Source of the DNA: Cymodocea nodosa
Lineage: Eukaryota; Streptophyta; Magnoliopsida; Alismatales; Cymodoceaceae
NCBI GenBank assembly: GCA_036874045.1
Contig: CM072335.1
Coordinates: forward strand, 16,512,001-16,576,000
DNA: 64,000 bases
Direction of reading: 5' to 3'
The notes under the pieces: model-generated
Databases searched by the model: none
The model's input: only the letters and a program-made list of their open reading frames with translations
What the model was told of the DNA's origin: nothing
Program-made: the position numbers and the translations under genes
Shown: positions 37,045-47,177 of the stretch, one piece after another
Layout of the letters: every line of letters starts with the position of its first letter
How positions within the stretch are numbered: the first letter of the stretch is position 1

Positions 37045-38016
37045 TTAATGATATGTAATGCATAAAGGGATCCTTTTCAGTTCCAAGGTAATGGTAGCAG
37101 TTTCTATTTCTACATCTATTTCAATATACTCCTCTTCCCACTTCCATTCATTCATGTCTTCCATAATCCATATTTGAAATTTCATCAGTTCATCCCACCA
37201 TCTTATTAGACATAAAGTAGGATCATCTTCTTCATTATACCACATTCCTATTTGAATTTCATTAAATTCTGTAGATGGTGGTTTAGCTATTTCACTCGAT
37301 ACAGGTAAAATTTCTATATAATCATCATAACTGTCTGTGCTCACTATGTATAAATCAGATCCATATGCTAATGATATCTCCGTGACTAAATAGATATATC
37401 CATCAAGTATGACATGTGTTTGGTTAATTAATGATTTCTGTCCTATATATATTATAATGTTTTCATTCCAAGATATGTTAAGAAAATTATACACACTTAA
37501 GCGTAAATCTTCACCCCAATTTCCTGTAGGTCTCCAATAATATAATTTTTCAGGAATTGCAGAATTTTTATTAGAAAATATTAAAGCTGACCCATAATTT
37601 ACAATTGGTGCTTCAAATTTATTAGGTCTTCCTATATTCCATTCTTCTCCTGTTATAGGATTTCTTATCAAAATATCAGGTAATGATAAACTTGCATACC
37701 TTGGTCTCGTCTTGTATATGATTAATCCTTCATCTATCCCCATAATATGACTCATTCCTTCTAATGCATTGGGTGGAATTCCAGTAGTTTCTTCCATAGC
37801 CAGATATTCATGGGTATTTGAACTACGATTAAATGACCTCCATATGAATCCATCTCTAATCTTAGTCATTTTTGCAGCTTGTAGTCCCTGAAAATATTTT
37901 TCTTCAATACAGTCTTTAATTTCCTTTGATACACAACACAGCCTGCACAGATCTTTAGCTGACAAGTTACTTAGTATTTCCCTTTGTGCATCTAACGGTA
38001 ATTGCATTAATTCCAT
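37045..38016 (-). CDS. F-box protein carried inside an Athila-like retrotransposon
   Basis: An intact frame of 323 codons with a true ATG at 38014-38016. Residues 1-45 (LPLDAQREILSNLSAKDLCRLCCVSKEIKDCI) form a good F-box, which in known proteins binds SKP1 in SCF ubiquitin ligases. Residues about 60-310 look like an F-box-associated substrate-binding region, rich in Trp and Tyr, with ILIRNPITGEEW and an acidic C-terminus. No retroviral domain. Directly upstream is TTTTACAG, a possible splice acceptor, so a 5' leader exon may exist. It lies between the displaced gag and the PPT, in element orientation. A shortened copy at 55964-56578 sits in the same place of another element, so it travelled with the family. 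Intact length suggests constraint or recent capture. Confidence 0.82.
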   Translation of the reverse strand: MELMQLPLDAQREILSNLSAKDLCRLCCVSKEIKDCIEEKYFQGLQAAKMTKIRDGFIWRSFNRSSNTHEYLAMEETTGIPPNALEGMSHIMGIDEGLIIYKTRPRYASLSLPDILIRNPITGEEWNIGRPNKFEAPIVNYGSALIFSNKNSAIPEKLYYWRPTGNWGEDLRLSVYNFLNISWNENIIIYIGQKSLINQTHVILDGYIYLVTEISLAYGSDLYIVSTDSYDDYIEILPVSSEIAKPPSTEFNEIQIGMWYNEEDDPTLCLIRWWDELMKFQIWIMEDMNEWKWEEEYIEIDVEIETATITLELKRIPLCITYH

Positions 38017-38039
38017 TTGTCGATTCTGTAAAATAAAAA

Positions 38040-38160
38040 CAAAAATTTAGCAAAGACAAAAATTAACATAACTACTGCACACCCTCGTGGAGTTAAGGCA
38101 TAACTCAATGGACTAAGTTTGTTGAGTTAAAAATTAACTCTATGATACTATTAACTTAAA
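38040..38160 (-). promoter_or_regulatory. motif-pair cluster upstream of the F-box ORF
   Basis: Plus view shows CCTCGTGGAGTTAAGG, ATAACTCAATGGAC and GTTTGTTGAGTTA followed by TTAACTCTATG, the same inverted pair type as in the LTRs. Promoter role is inferred. Confidence 0.45.
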
Positions 38161-38204
38161 ATAAAACATATATACATACAGATAGTTGCTTCAGATATGC
38201 TACT

Positions 38205-39548
38205 TCATTCAGCTACCCTCCCAAAAGAGGTATCAATTTCATTAATCGTTCTATTGACAGGATTAGGTATAGCTTGTATTGGCAATCCTCCAGTAGGTCT
38301 AACTTCCATTGGTTCCTTCTGTCTAAGTGATATATTTCTATTCTGATTTTGATTTGCAGCATTTCCAAATATAAATTCTAGACGATTGTTTACTTGTTGG
38401 ATTATCTTTTCTAATTTCTCTATTCTAGCTCCTTGTTCAATTAATACTTCATAACTTATGTTCTTCTCATTTATATTTTCTCCTCCCTGGAAATTGTTGT
38501 TTCTCCAAGATAAATTCGGGTGATTTCTCCAATTAGGATTATAAGAATTTCCCAAGTTATCTCTCTGGTTTCTAGCATAAATAATATCTAAGTCATTTAT
38601 GTTTGTATTCTTTTCTGCTAACTTTTGATTTAATGATAACTTTTCTATTTTCTTTGTTAATTCATTTAATTTCACCTCAAGCATAGTATTGGAATCTATT
38701 TCATGCATTCCTCTTGGCAATAATCTTTTATCTGCAATAGCTTCAGCCAAATTTTCCCACTATGCAGTTCTTTTTGCAAAATTTTCTAAATATGCCCATG
38801 CTTCTTCACTACATAATTTTAAAAATCCATTTTGACAAGTAGATTCTAATAAAGATTTCGTTGAAACATCTATGCCTTCATAAATTATGCCTATTAATTG
38901 TGCTTTACTCATTGCATGATGTGGACATTGAGTCAGTAAATCTTTAAATCTTTCAAAATATTTCCAGAATGATTCACCCTGTTTTTGGCTACACATTAAT
39001 ATTTCTTTCTTCTTTTTAATCGTTTGATGTGTTGGATAGTATTTTTCCAGAAAAACAGAGCAAAATTCAATCAATGTAGAAATTGAATTAGGCGATAGAG
39101 TATATAACCATCTTTTAACTGTGTCTTTTAAAGGAAAAGGGATATATCTAAGTTTAATAGCATCTATACTCATGTTCGACATTTTCATCATTTGACAAAC
39201 TTCGTTAAATTCTCTAAGGAAATAATAGGCATCTTCTCTTTCTAATCCATGAAAATGTGGCAATTGACTAATATAATTAGATTTCAGTTCAAACCTATCT
39301 CCCTCAAAGTTTGGCAATCGAATACATGAAGGTTCATCAATTAATTCAGGATACAGAATCTCTCCTAATGGTTTTTCTACTAGAACAGCCATCTCTACGT
39401 TCTCTTTTAAAGAAAGGTTAGCTACACCCCAAAGAATTTCGTTAAAGTTCAGTTCAGAAAATTTTTTAGTACTCCTCTGCAATGAAAATTCTTGGGTAGG
39501 TGTTCTTACTAATCGTTTAGTGCTTAGAGAATGAGTCCATGTGCTCAT
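38205..39548 (-). pseudogene. gag: Athila-type gag N-terminal domain, displaced 3' of pol
   Basis: Two frames (39548-38760 and 38750-38205) separated by a single stop. The first holds the retrotransposon gag domain: SCIRLPNFEGDRFELK, FHGLEREDAYYFLREFNEVC, FPLKDTVKRWLYTLSP, and EKYYPTHQTIKKKKEI...GESFWKYFERFKDLLTQCPHH, all typical of Athila gag. The second has a coiled-coil-like stretch and NPNWRNHPNLSWRN. No zinc knuckle is here; one occurs instead just after the PBS (46970-47010). In known Athila elements this domain is the first product after the PBS, so its place after pol and the aORF is abnormal. Confidence 0.85.
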
Positions 39549-40676
39549 AAATAAATAGCAGATTAATTACATACCAGTTTGAAGCTTTCCATTCTATAAA
39601 TATTTGTTGTCGGATGAAGTTGAATCAACTGCTTCTCCTTGTAGTTCCTCCAATGCATTCTCCTTTCTTTTAAAAGTGCTGGTAACTCGTAAATAACATT
39701 TTCTTTTATATATAAACTGTGCATCCATAAAGTGAATAAATCTCGTTGCGAGAATGTGTCTTGCAACGTGCATCGTGGTTCCTATTTATATGGGTACGTG
39801 TACCACTACTAATTTCAAATTTTGGTAACCGCTAAACCAACAAAGTTTCATTCGTCATTAAAAGAATAACCGTTCTGCTTAATCCACGAACTAACCTCGT
39901 TGAGTTACAGAAAACTCAACAGAATACAGTTGGTTACTGTTGCTAACTCCACGAACTAACTTCGTTGAGTTACAGATAACTTAACAGAGTGACTTATATT
40001 ATATTATTGACCTCGTGGAGTTACGGTTAACTCAACGGACTTACTTCGTTGAGTTAACACTTAGCAACAACTAAGTTTTACTCTCGTAAGTTCTCTTTGT
40101 TCTTTTTTTTTTTCTTTGTTTGTTCTGCTAACTGAAATAAAGTTAAATCTATGTCATTAATGCATCATTTAGATTAAAATTTATTTAAATCTAAATCTTA
40201 TATAAAGATTTAACTTGCAGGTCATTTTATGTTATGCAGAATTTACATTTTACCTTATAACATGCAGAAATTTTTAAGCAATTATCTTGTCATTCAGCAA
40301 ATTGTAAATCTGTTATATATTCATTCATAAAGTTTCACAATAACATAATATTCAATAATTTCCATTCATTTCACATTCAAAAACACGTATGAGAATTGCA
40401 TCTGAAAAATTTACATTCATTAATATGAATCAATTACAATACAAGTACATCATACAATTTCATATAGTTTTACATAAGTAGACGAACAATACAATTTAAT
40501 CTCTATGCCTAAGTTCATCTACTTCCTTCTAGAGTTTTTCTAATTGAAGTTCTAATTGATTAATCCTCTCTACTACTCCTGTAATTCCTTTAGAAGGTAC
40601 TACTAGTTCTGCAGCTACAAAATTTCTGTATTCTTTCACTGAAATGGTTCTTGATCTGATCATTTTTGATGTCCAT
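39549..40676 (-). promoter_or_regulatory. region upstream of displaced gag: motif array, TATA box, short leader ORF
   Basis: At 39880-40065 there are four CGTTGAGTTA / TAACTCAACGG-type inverted pairs in tandem. A clear TATA box (minus strand CATATAAATAGG) is at 39782-39793. About 60 bp downstream an ATG (39724) starts a short frame to 39563, which contains AACTG|GTATGTAATT, a plausible splice donor near 39575. A separate spliced transcript covering gag and/or F-box is possible. 40080-40676 is AT-rich and has no other feature. Confidence 0.5.
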
Positions 40677-42702
40677 TTAGTAATCGATACAGTCCACCAT
40701 CAGTAGTGGAATCAAATCTTCATAAAATAATTTCTTCTTCACTGTTTTCAGCTTGGAGATAAAAACTGCAGACCAATTTATTTGGATCTTATTTACAACT
40801 GCATATGTGGCCCATTTGACAAATTGACTTAATTCTATGTCATGGCCTTGTCGTTGATAGACATTCTTAATCAGAATGTTAGCTACCATGTGTGCTTTAC
40901 CATTTAAATGCTTCAATCTGTTTAATAATGGCACACTAGAATTAATAGCTAAACAATCCTTAATTTGCTGTTCAGTCCATTCAACTGTAGTTGTATCTTC
41001 CAAAATTTTTGTTCCTTCATTCTTTAACCCAAATATGTTGTGGAGAAGCTCTGGTGTTATCTGTACATCAGCTTCCTCCACGTTTGAAATTAATCCTCCT
41101 TCTCTTTCTCTCAAATTTGCATAGAAACAGGGTACTAAATTTTCATATACTGCATGCCCTCTTTCTTGACAGTAGACCTTGGAATTCAAATAATTCTTTG
41201 ATTTCTTGCATTCCATCCCAATTTATTGGTCTACTGTAAATGATATCATAACCCCTTATTTCTTGGTATTTGGTATAAGCTTCCTGACTACAAAAATGTA
41301 CTTCATTCAAAATTGTTGTTTCAGTCAGGTCAGGAAGGTGACTTTGTTGCTCCTAAGGGGTTTGTTCTTGATCTTCCTCTAGTATAGGCTACATTTGGAC
41401 ATTCTCTTCAAATTCCTGGATTTTTGCTTTTGCTTCTGTCTGTGGTGGTGAGTTGGCAGAACTCTCCACTCTATCTTGAATTCTCTCCATAAATTACTGA
41501 AGAGTTTCTTGTTCTTCAGTGGAATCTGTGAAATTATTTTTGTCCAAATGGCTTCTTTCAGCCTCTTCATTTTCTTCACTTTCTTGCTCCTCCTGACTAC
41601 CAATCTGTTTTGTTACTGTTCTTTCTGATTCTGTAACAGATTGGGATGGAGTCACGGGCAATTCAGTTTCTGCCCTAATTTCTGTTTCTTCTTGTATAGG
41701 CTGTAGACTAATTTCAGCTTGATTTTTTTCTTTTCTTTGCTCCTCTTGCTCCTCCTCAGAATCGGATAGCAGGTTAATAAAAATCTGCTCCACAGGCCCT
41801 GTAAAAATTGGTACTTCAGATTTAATTTCCTCATATTCAGGCACTTTTTCCTTTCATTTCTTTTTTCTGATTAGTTGTGCCTGTTCTTCCTCTTCATCTC
41901 CTGAAATTAAATCTATAAAAGTAGGTTTTGCACGCCTTCGAGCCACAGGTACTGGCTCTTCCTGTTTAACTTTTCCTATAGTTACTAGTCTCGAAGGACC
42001 AGCTTCATCTCCTTTTGTAGTAGGTTTGGCAGTAGTTCTAGCAGTAGCTTCATGATGCTGTTCCAATTTGATTTTATATTGGGCTTTCAACTTTTCTGCA
42101 GCCCTCTTTTTGTAAAGTGCATCAAACACTAGGTGTGCTTTGGCCACTGCCAAATCTTCTGATTCTCCTTGGTTCTTCCCAACTTGAACCAGTTCTGCAA
42201 ATTCTCTTATTTCTTCTTCAGTCGAAGGCCCCATCATTTCTACTCGTGCCAACGGCTTAAATGGTGGAACTGAAGGTCCTAACTATTGCTCCTCAGGAAC
42301 AGGTCTTTCAATAGTCGGCTCTTCTTGTCCTTTAGTTGCCTCTTGTTGTTCCTGCCACCATATTTCCCAGCTTCCTCGACCAGCAATACGTTTCTTAAAC
42401 CATAATCTGGCTTTACGTTGAATTAGCTCTAGGGCTACTTCATTGTTTGGCCGGATTTTTCTTTCTTTACTTAATACAATTTCAGTTGCCACTCTAATTC
42501 GTGTCTCCATTATTTGTGGTATCTATATTTCTAATTCAACCAAAATTTTTCTCAAGTTAAAGAGTTCTGATTCTACCTTCTGTAACTCTTTTTCTCTCGT
42601 TGTATTTCTGATCTTCTACCTCGTGTGCCATTCTTCAGATTCCTTTAAAAACTGTGCGGTGTCCATTGCCTTTTCCTAGAATTCAGGTGTCATCTTCCTC
42701 AT
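40677..42702 (-). pseudogene. Athila aORF, putative plant transposon protein-like
   Basis: The first ATG at 42702 (MRKMTPEF) begins a charged region broken by stops near 42676, 42616 and 42524. It continues as ETRIRVATEIVL..., a Lys/Glu-rich frame (42252-41854) and an acidic frame (41844-41494) with LISGDEEEEQ and NLLSDSEEEQ. The conserved domain (about 41330-40680) has IIYSRPINW, CFYANL, IFGLKNEG, and KIQINWSAVF...LFYEDLI, and ends at a normal stop at 40677. It is homologous to the aORFs of copia A2 and copia D. Function unknown; the FYANL hallmark matches the plant-specific putative plant transposon protein domain. The domain-bearing last 179 codons are open. Confidence 0.8.
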
Positions 42703-43234
42703 CGTGGAGTTACACAACAACACAGAATCGCTCTGATTTCTACTATTCTAGATTCTAAATGATTTGCTGGATAATGCCCCTAAAACCCTAGGTTTTAGTT
42801 TAAATAAGCCCTAAGTTTAGGCAGGTAATCGGGTCATTTCCCGAACCAACTATTACTATTTTATCTGCGATCTTAGCTACAGTACTTCGTTGAGTTACAG
42901 TTAACTCAACGGAATAAGCTCGTTGACTAACTCAAGACTCAATGGAGTAAGCTCGTTTAGTTAAACGTAACTCAACGGACTCCTTGTACAAGCAAATATA
43001 ATAATAAAATATTACAAAGAATAGTTTTTCTTTCTTTTTTTCTTTTTTTTTTCTCGGTTTAACCGATACTATGTTTCGGTCAGACCTAATTTTTCCAAAA
43101 AAATTAATATACATATTTTTTTATGTTTTGGTCATACCGATGGATCTAGTCGGTTGAACCGCAACTATTTTTATGTTTTATATATATTTTTAATGTTTTT
43201 TTTAATATAAATAAACATAAAAACTGATTTCTTA
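42703..43234 (-). promoter_or_regulatory. aORF upstream region of the Athila element
   Basis: Plus view 42880-42985 has TTCGTTGAGTTACAG with TTAACTCAACGG and further pairs. On the minus strand TTATTTAAAC (about 42800-42810) lies near AAACCTAGGGTTTTAGG, a TATA-like plus telo-box-like arrangement resembling 17010-17027 of copia A2. At 43060-43160 there are CGGTTTAACCGA-type motifs. Confidence 0.5.
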
Positions 43235-45427
43235 CTAAATAAAGCTCGAGTAGTCCTCTACTCTGACTTCTTCTATAATTCCAAAGGAACTTTTTGGTGT
43301 TTTCATAATAAGTTTAAGTCTTTGTCCATTTACTTTAAATATATTCTGATTTTTAGGATTTTCAATTTCAATAGCTCCATAAGGATAAACATTTCTAACT
43401 ATGTAAGGTCCTGCCCATCTAGATTTCAATTTTCCTGGATGGTTATGGAGTTTAGCCATATAAAGATATACTTCTTGTCCTATTTCAAAGCTTTTAGGAA
43501 TAATTTTTCTATCATGCCAAAATTTAATTATTTCTTTTTCTCTTACAGTCTTTGAATAAGCTTCATTTCTAAATTCTTCTAATTCAATTAATTGCATTTT
43601 TCTATTTTCAACAGCTTGATTTAAATTAGTGTTTAGAGTTTTTAATGCCCAATAAGCTTTATGTTCTATTTCAACAGGTAAATGACAACTTTTTCCATAT
43701 ACTAGCCTAAAAGGTGACATACCTAAGCTCGTTTTATAAGCAGTTCTATAAGCCCAAAGTGCATCTACCAATCTATTAGCCTAATCTGTCCTAGTAGGAT
43801 TTACTACTTTTTCCAAGATTAATTTAATTTGTTTGTTTGCACTTTCTATTTGTCCACTTGTTTGCGGATGATATGATGTTGCAATTTTGTGGTTTACTCC
43901 ATATTTCTTCATTAAGGCTTCAAAACTTCTATTACAGAAATGAGTTCCTCTATCACTGATAATAGCTTTAGGTATTCCAAATCTGGCAAATATATTTGTT
44001 CTTATAAATTGAATTACCACTTTGTTGTCATTAGTTTTTGTAGGAATAGCTTCTATCCATTTAGAGACATAATCCACCCCCAACAATATGTAATTAAATT
44101 GATTAGACATAGGAAATGGACCCATAAAATCTATTCCCCACACAACAAAGATTTCAACCTCAACAATAGGATTAAGAGGCATCATATTCCTCTTTGATAT
44201 TCTTCCTATTTGTTGACATCTTAAACAACTTAAGTAATATTTATGAGGATCTTTGAATAGTGTTGGCCAATAAAACCCACATTGCAGAATTTTTGTAGCA
44301 GTTTTCCCTGAACCAAAATGTCCTCCACAAGCTTGGTCATGACAGAAAGACAATATGCTCGGATATTCAGTTTCTGGAACACACCTCCTTAAAACCAGAT
44401 CAGGACATTTCTTAAATAAGTATGGGTCTTCCCAATAGTAATATTTTACTCTTGAGAAAAATAATTTCTTATCCTATCTATTCCAATCCTTAGGTGTTAA
44501 ACTAGTTACTAAGTAATTAACTATGTCTGCATACCAAGGTATTGTGCTAATGGTCATTAATTGTTCATCAGGAAAATTATCCTTAATTTCAATATTTGAT
44601 TTTTCTATTTGTAATCTTGATAAATGATCTGCTACTACATTCTCACAACCTTTTTTATCTTTCATTTCTAGATTAAATTCTTGTAATAATAATATCCATC
44701 GGATCAATCTAGGTTTAGTCTCTTTTTTCTTTATTAGATGCTTTAGAGCTGAATGATCCGTTTATACTATCACTTTAGCTCCAATCAGATATGATCTAAA
44801 CTTTTCTAAGGCAAACACAACAACTAATAGTTCTTTTTCAGTAGTTGTGTAATTAACTTGAGTATCATTTAAGGTTTTGCTTGCGTAATGAACCACTCTA
44901 GGAGATTTTTCTATCTTCTGTCCTAACACTGCTCCTACAGCAAAATCAGAAGCATCGCACATTAACTCAAATGGATGGTTCCAATTAGGTGCTTGAATTA
45001 TAGGAGTTGAAATTAAGCTAGTCTTGAATTCTAGTAGGTATCAAGTCTTGACTTTCATTCCTAATAACTATTAATCCTGATTTCTTGGGAACTACATGGA
45101 TTGGACTAACCCACGAGAAATCGGATAAATTATATCATTTTCTAACCATTTAACTATTTCTTTAAGGTTTGGATTTAATCTCCTCTCAGGAATTCTAACA
45201 GGTTTAGCATTCTCTTCTAAATATATGTGGTGACAGCATAAAGTTGAACTTAACCCTTTAATATCAGTCATAGTCCATCCTATTGCTTCTTTATAACTTT
45301 TTACTACATCTTTTAATTTAGCTATTTGATACTCTTTTAAATCTGAAGCAATAATGATTGGACAGGTTTGTTTATCTTCCAGAAATATATAGGTTAATTC
45401 AGGAGGTAAAGGTTTTAATTCTAAATG
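43235..45427 (-). pseudogene. pol: Athila pol with RT catalytic core deleted
   Basis: Minus strand: the RT N-terminal part (LCCHHIYLEENAKP, about 45240) runs to about 45028, then jumps to the RNase H lead-in TPIIQAPNW. Roughly 685 bp present in the 4018 copy, including FMDD, are missing. RNase H ([13 protein letters not shown], 44962) and integrase follow: [13 protein letters not shown] (44350), [27 protein letters not shown]. The integrase frames (44353-43781, 43771-43235) are split by one stop near 43781. Integrase catalytic residues are all visible. Confidence 0.9.
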
Positions 45428-47083
45428 CTACCCATCAGAAGCTAGAGCTCCTAACTGAACATCATCATTTTTTAAATTAATTTCTTCCCGATCTCCTTCT
45501 ATGGTATGTAAGGACATTTCTAACTCCTCAAACATTTCTGGTTTGAAAATATTTAATTGAGTATCCTCATTACCATATGCTAACTTCATTACTCCAGTTT
45601 TACAATTTATAACAGCCCTTGATGTTGCTAAAAATGGCATTCTCAAAATTAAAGATGTATCACTATTTTTATGCTTAATTTGTTGGGAATCCAAAATTAC
45701 AATATCAATAGGATATATAAAATTTTTGATTTTAATTAAGACATCCTCTATTTTTCCTCTAGGGTATCTTATACTTCTATTAGCTAATTGAATAACCATA
45801 CTAGTTGGAGTTAAGCCTTCTAATCCTAAGGATGCAAATATATCACTTGGCATAACATTTATACCTGGACCTAAGTCTATTAATGTTCTTTCTAAAATGG
45901 TATTTCCTATGGTGCATGATATAACAGGGATTCCAGGATTAAATAACTTTTTAGGAATTTGTGGCAGAAATAGGGAACTACTTTGCTCAGCTAAAAAGAC
46001 ATTTCTAAGAACTTTTCGCTCTCTTTTCTTAGTACACCAATCCTTAAGAAATTTAGCACAATGTGGCATTTTCTACAATAGATCTAACAAAGGAATATTA
46101 ACTTGTACTTTTTCAAAAATTTCTCTGATTTTTTCTTGTTTTTCAGGAATTGTCTGTTGTAATCTTTCAAGATAGGGTACTAAAGATTTTGATTTCAAAG
46201 ACTCTTTTTCTTTCAGTTGATTTGTTTGATCATTTTTAGCTTCATTCGCAAATTCAGATTGTTCTTCAGTGATTTCTAGATTTTCAGCTATTTTTTTATT
46301 ATCATTTTGATTTTTACTCTTGTCCACCTTCATATCATTTTCATTTTGAGTTCTTGGTGGTATATCAGTTCCAGATCTTAATGTTACACATATATCTTCC
46401 AGATTTTTGTTACTTTCATGATGTTTTTGTATATCATTTTCGTGATTATGATCTTCAATTGTTTTTAGTTTTAAAGTGCATTCTTTAAATTCTCTTGCAT
46501 TAGTCTTTTCTGTTTGCTATATATTTTGCAAGTTATGTAGGTTTATAACATTATAATTTTCATTGTCCTATTGCATAACTTGTATTTTCATTGCATTTTC
46601 GTTTAATGCTTTTAATTTTGTTTCCAGATCATCTAATTTCATTGCATTCAATTTTTGATTAATTTTCTTTATGGCTTTTTCTGTTTCATAAATTATATTC
46701 TATTTAGGTTCTGAATATGCCTCCTTATTGTTTAATTGGTTGACTTCTTGTTGTTGACACATAAATTCTAGTTTGTCCAGATTTTACTCTATACTATGCT
46801 CCAATCTGTCATAGCTTTCCCAAACTTCAGTGTCTCTCATCATATTACAAATTCTATACTGACCATTAGTTGGATAAACTATAGGATTCTCATACTTGGC
46901 TCTATTATATTGAGGATAATTCATTTGTTGTTCATGGGATCTAACCATCTGTAAACGTCTCAATTTCAAACAGTCAGAAATGTCATGTCCTTCAGAATTG
47001 CAGAATTCACATATGCTAATTACAGGTTTTAGAAATCTTTGAGCATAAGTATATGCCATATTCTCAATTACAGAAGAAAACAC
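45428..47083 (-). pseudogene. Athila gag C-terminus and protease
   Basis: Just after the PBS is a zinc knuckle CEFCNSEGHDISDC (about 46970-47010). A charged coiled-coil-like stretch with stops follows, then VTLRSG (near 46380), a phrase typical of Athila gag-pol junctions, PHCAKFLKDWCTKKR (46069), and an aspartic protease with LIDLGPGINVMPS (about 45850-45885) and IQLANRSIRYPRGKIEDVL. The protease frame 46069-45428 (213 codons) is open. The gag N-terminal domain expected before the knuckle is absent here and lies at 38205-39548 instead. Confidence 0.85.
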
Positions 47084-47152
47084 ACACTCTAGCTATTTAA
47101 ATGAAACAGCTCTAACAGTTGCTTATATCAATTTAATTTAATTCAATTCAAT

Positions 47153-47170
47153 TCCCCGACAATGGTGCCA
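47153..47170 (-). other. primer binding site, tRNA-Asp type
   Basis: Minus strand TGGCACCATTGTCGGGGA, matching the TGGCGCCGTTGCCGGGG site of Athila elements except for transitions at CpG-type positions. It is separated from the LTR by seven bases. Confidence 0.88.
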
Positions 47171-47177
47171 TAAAACT

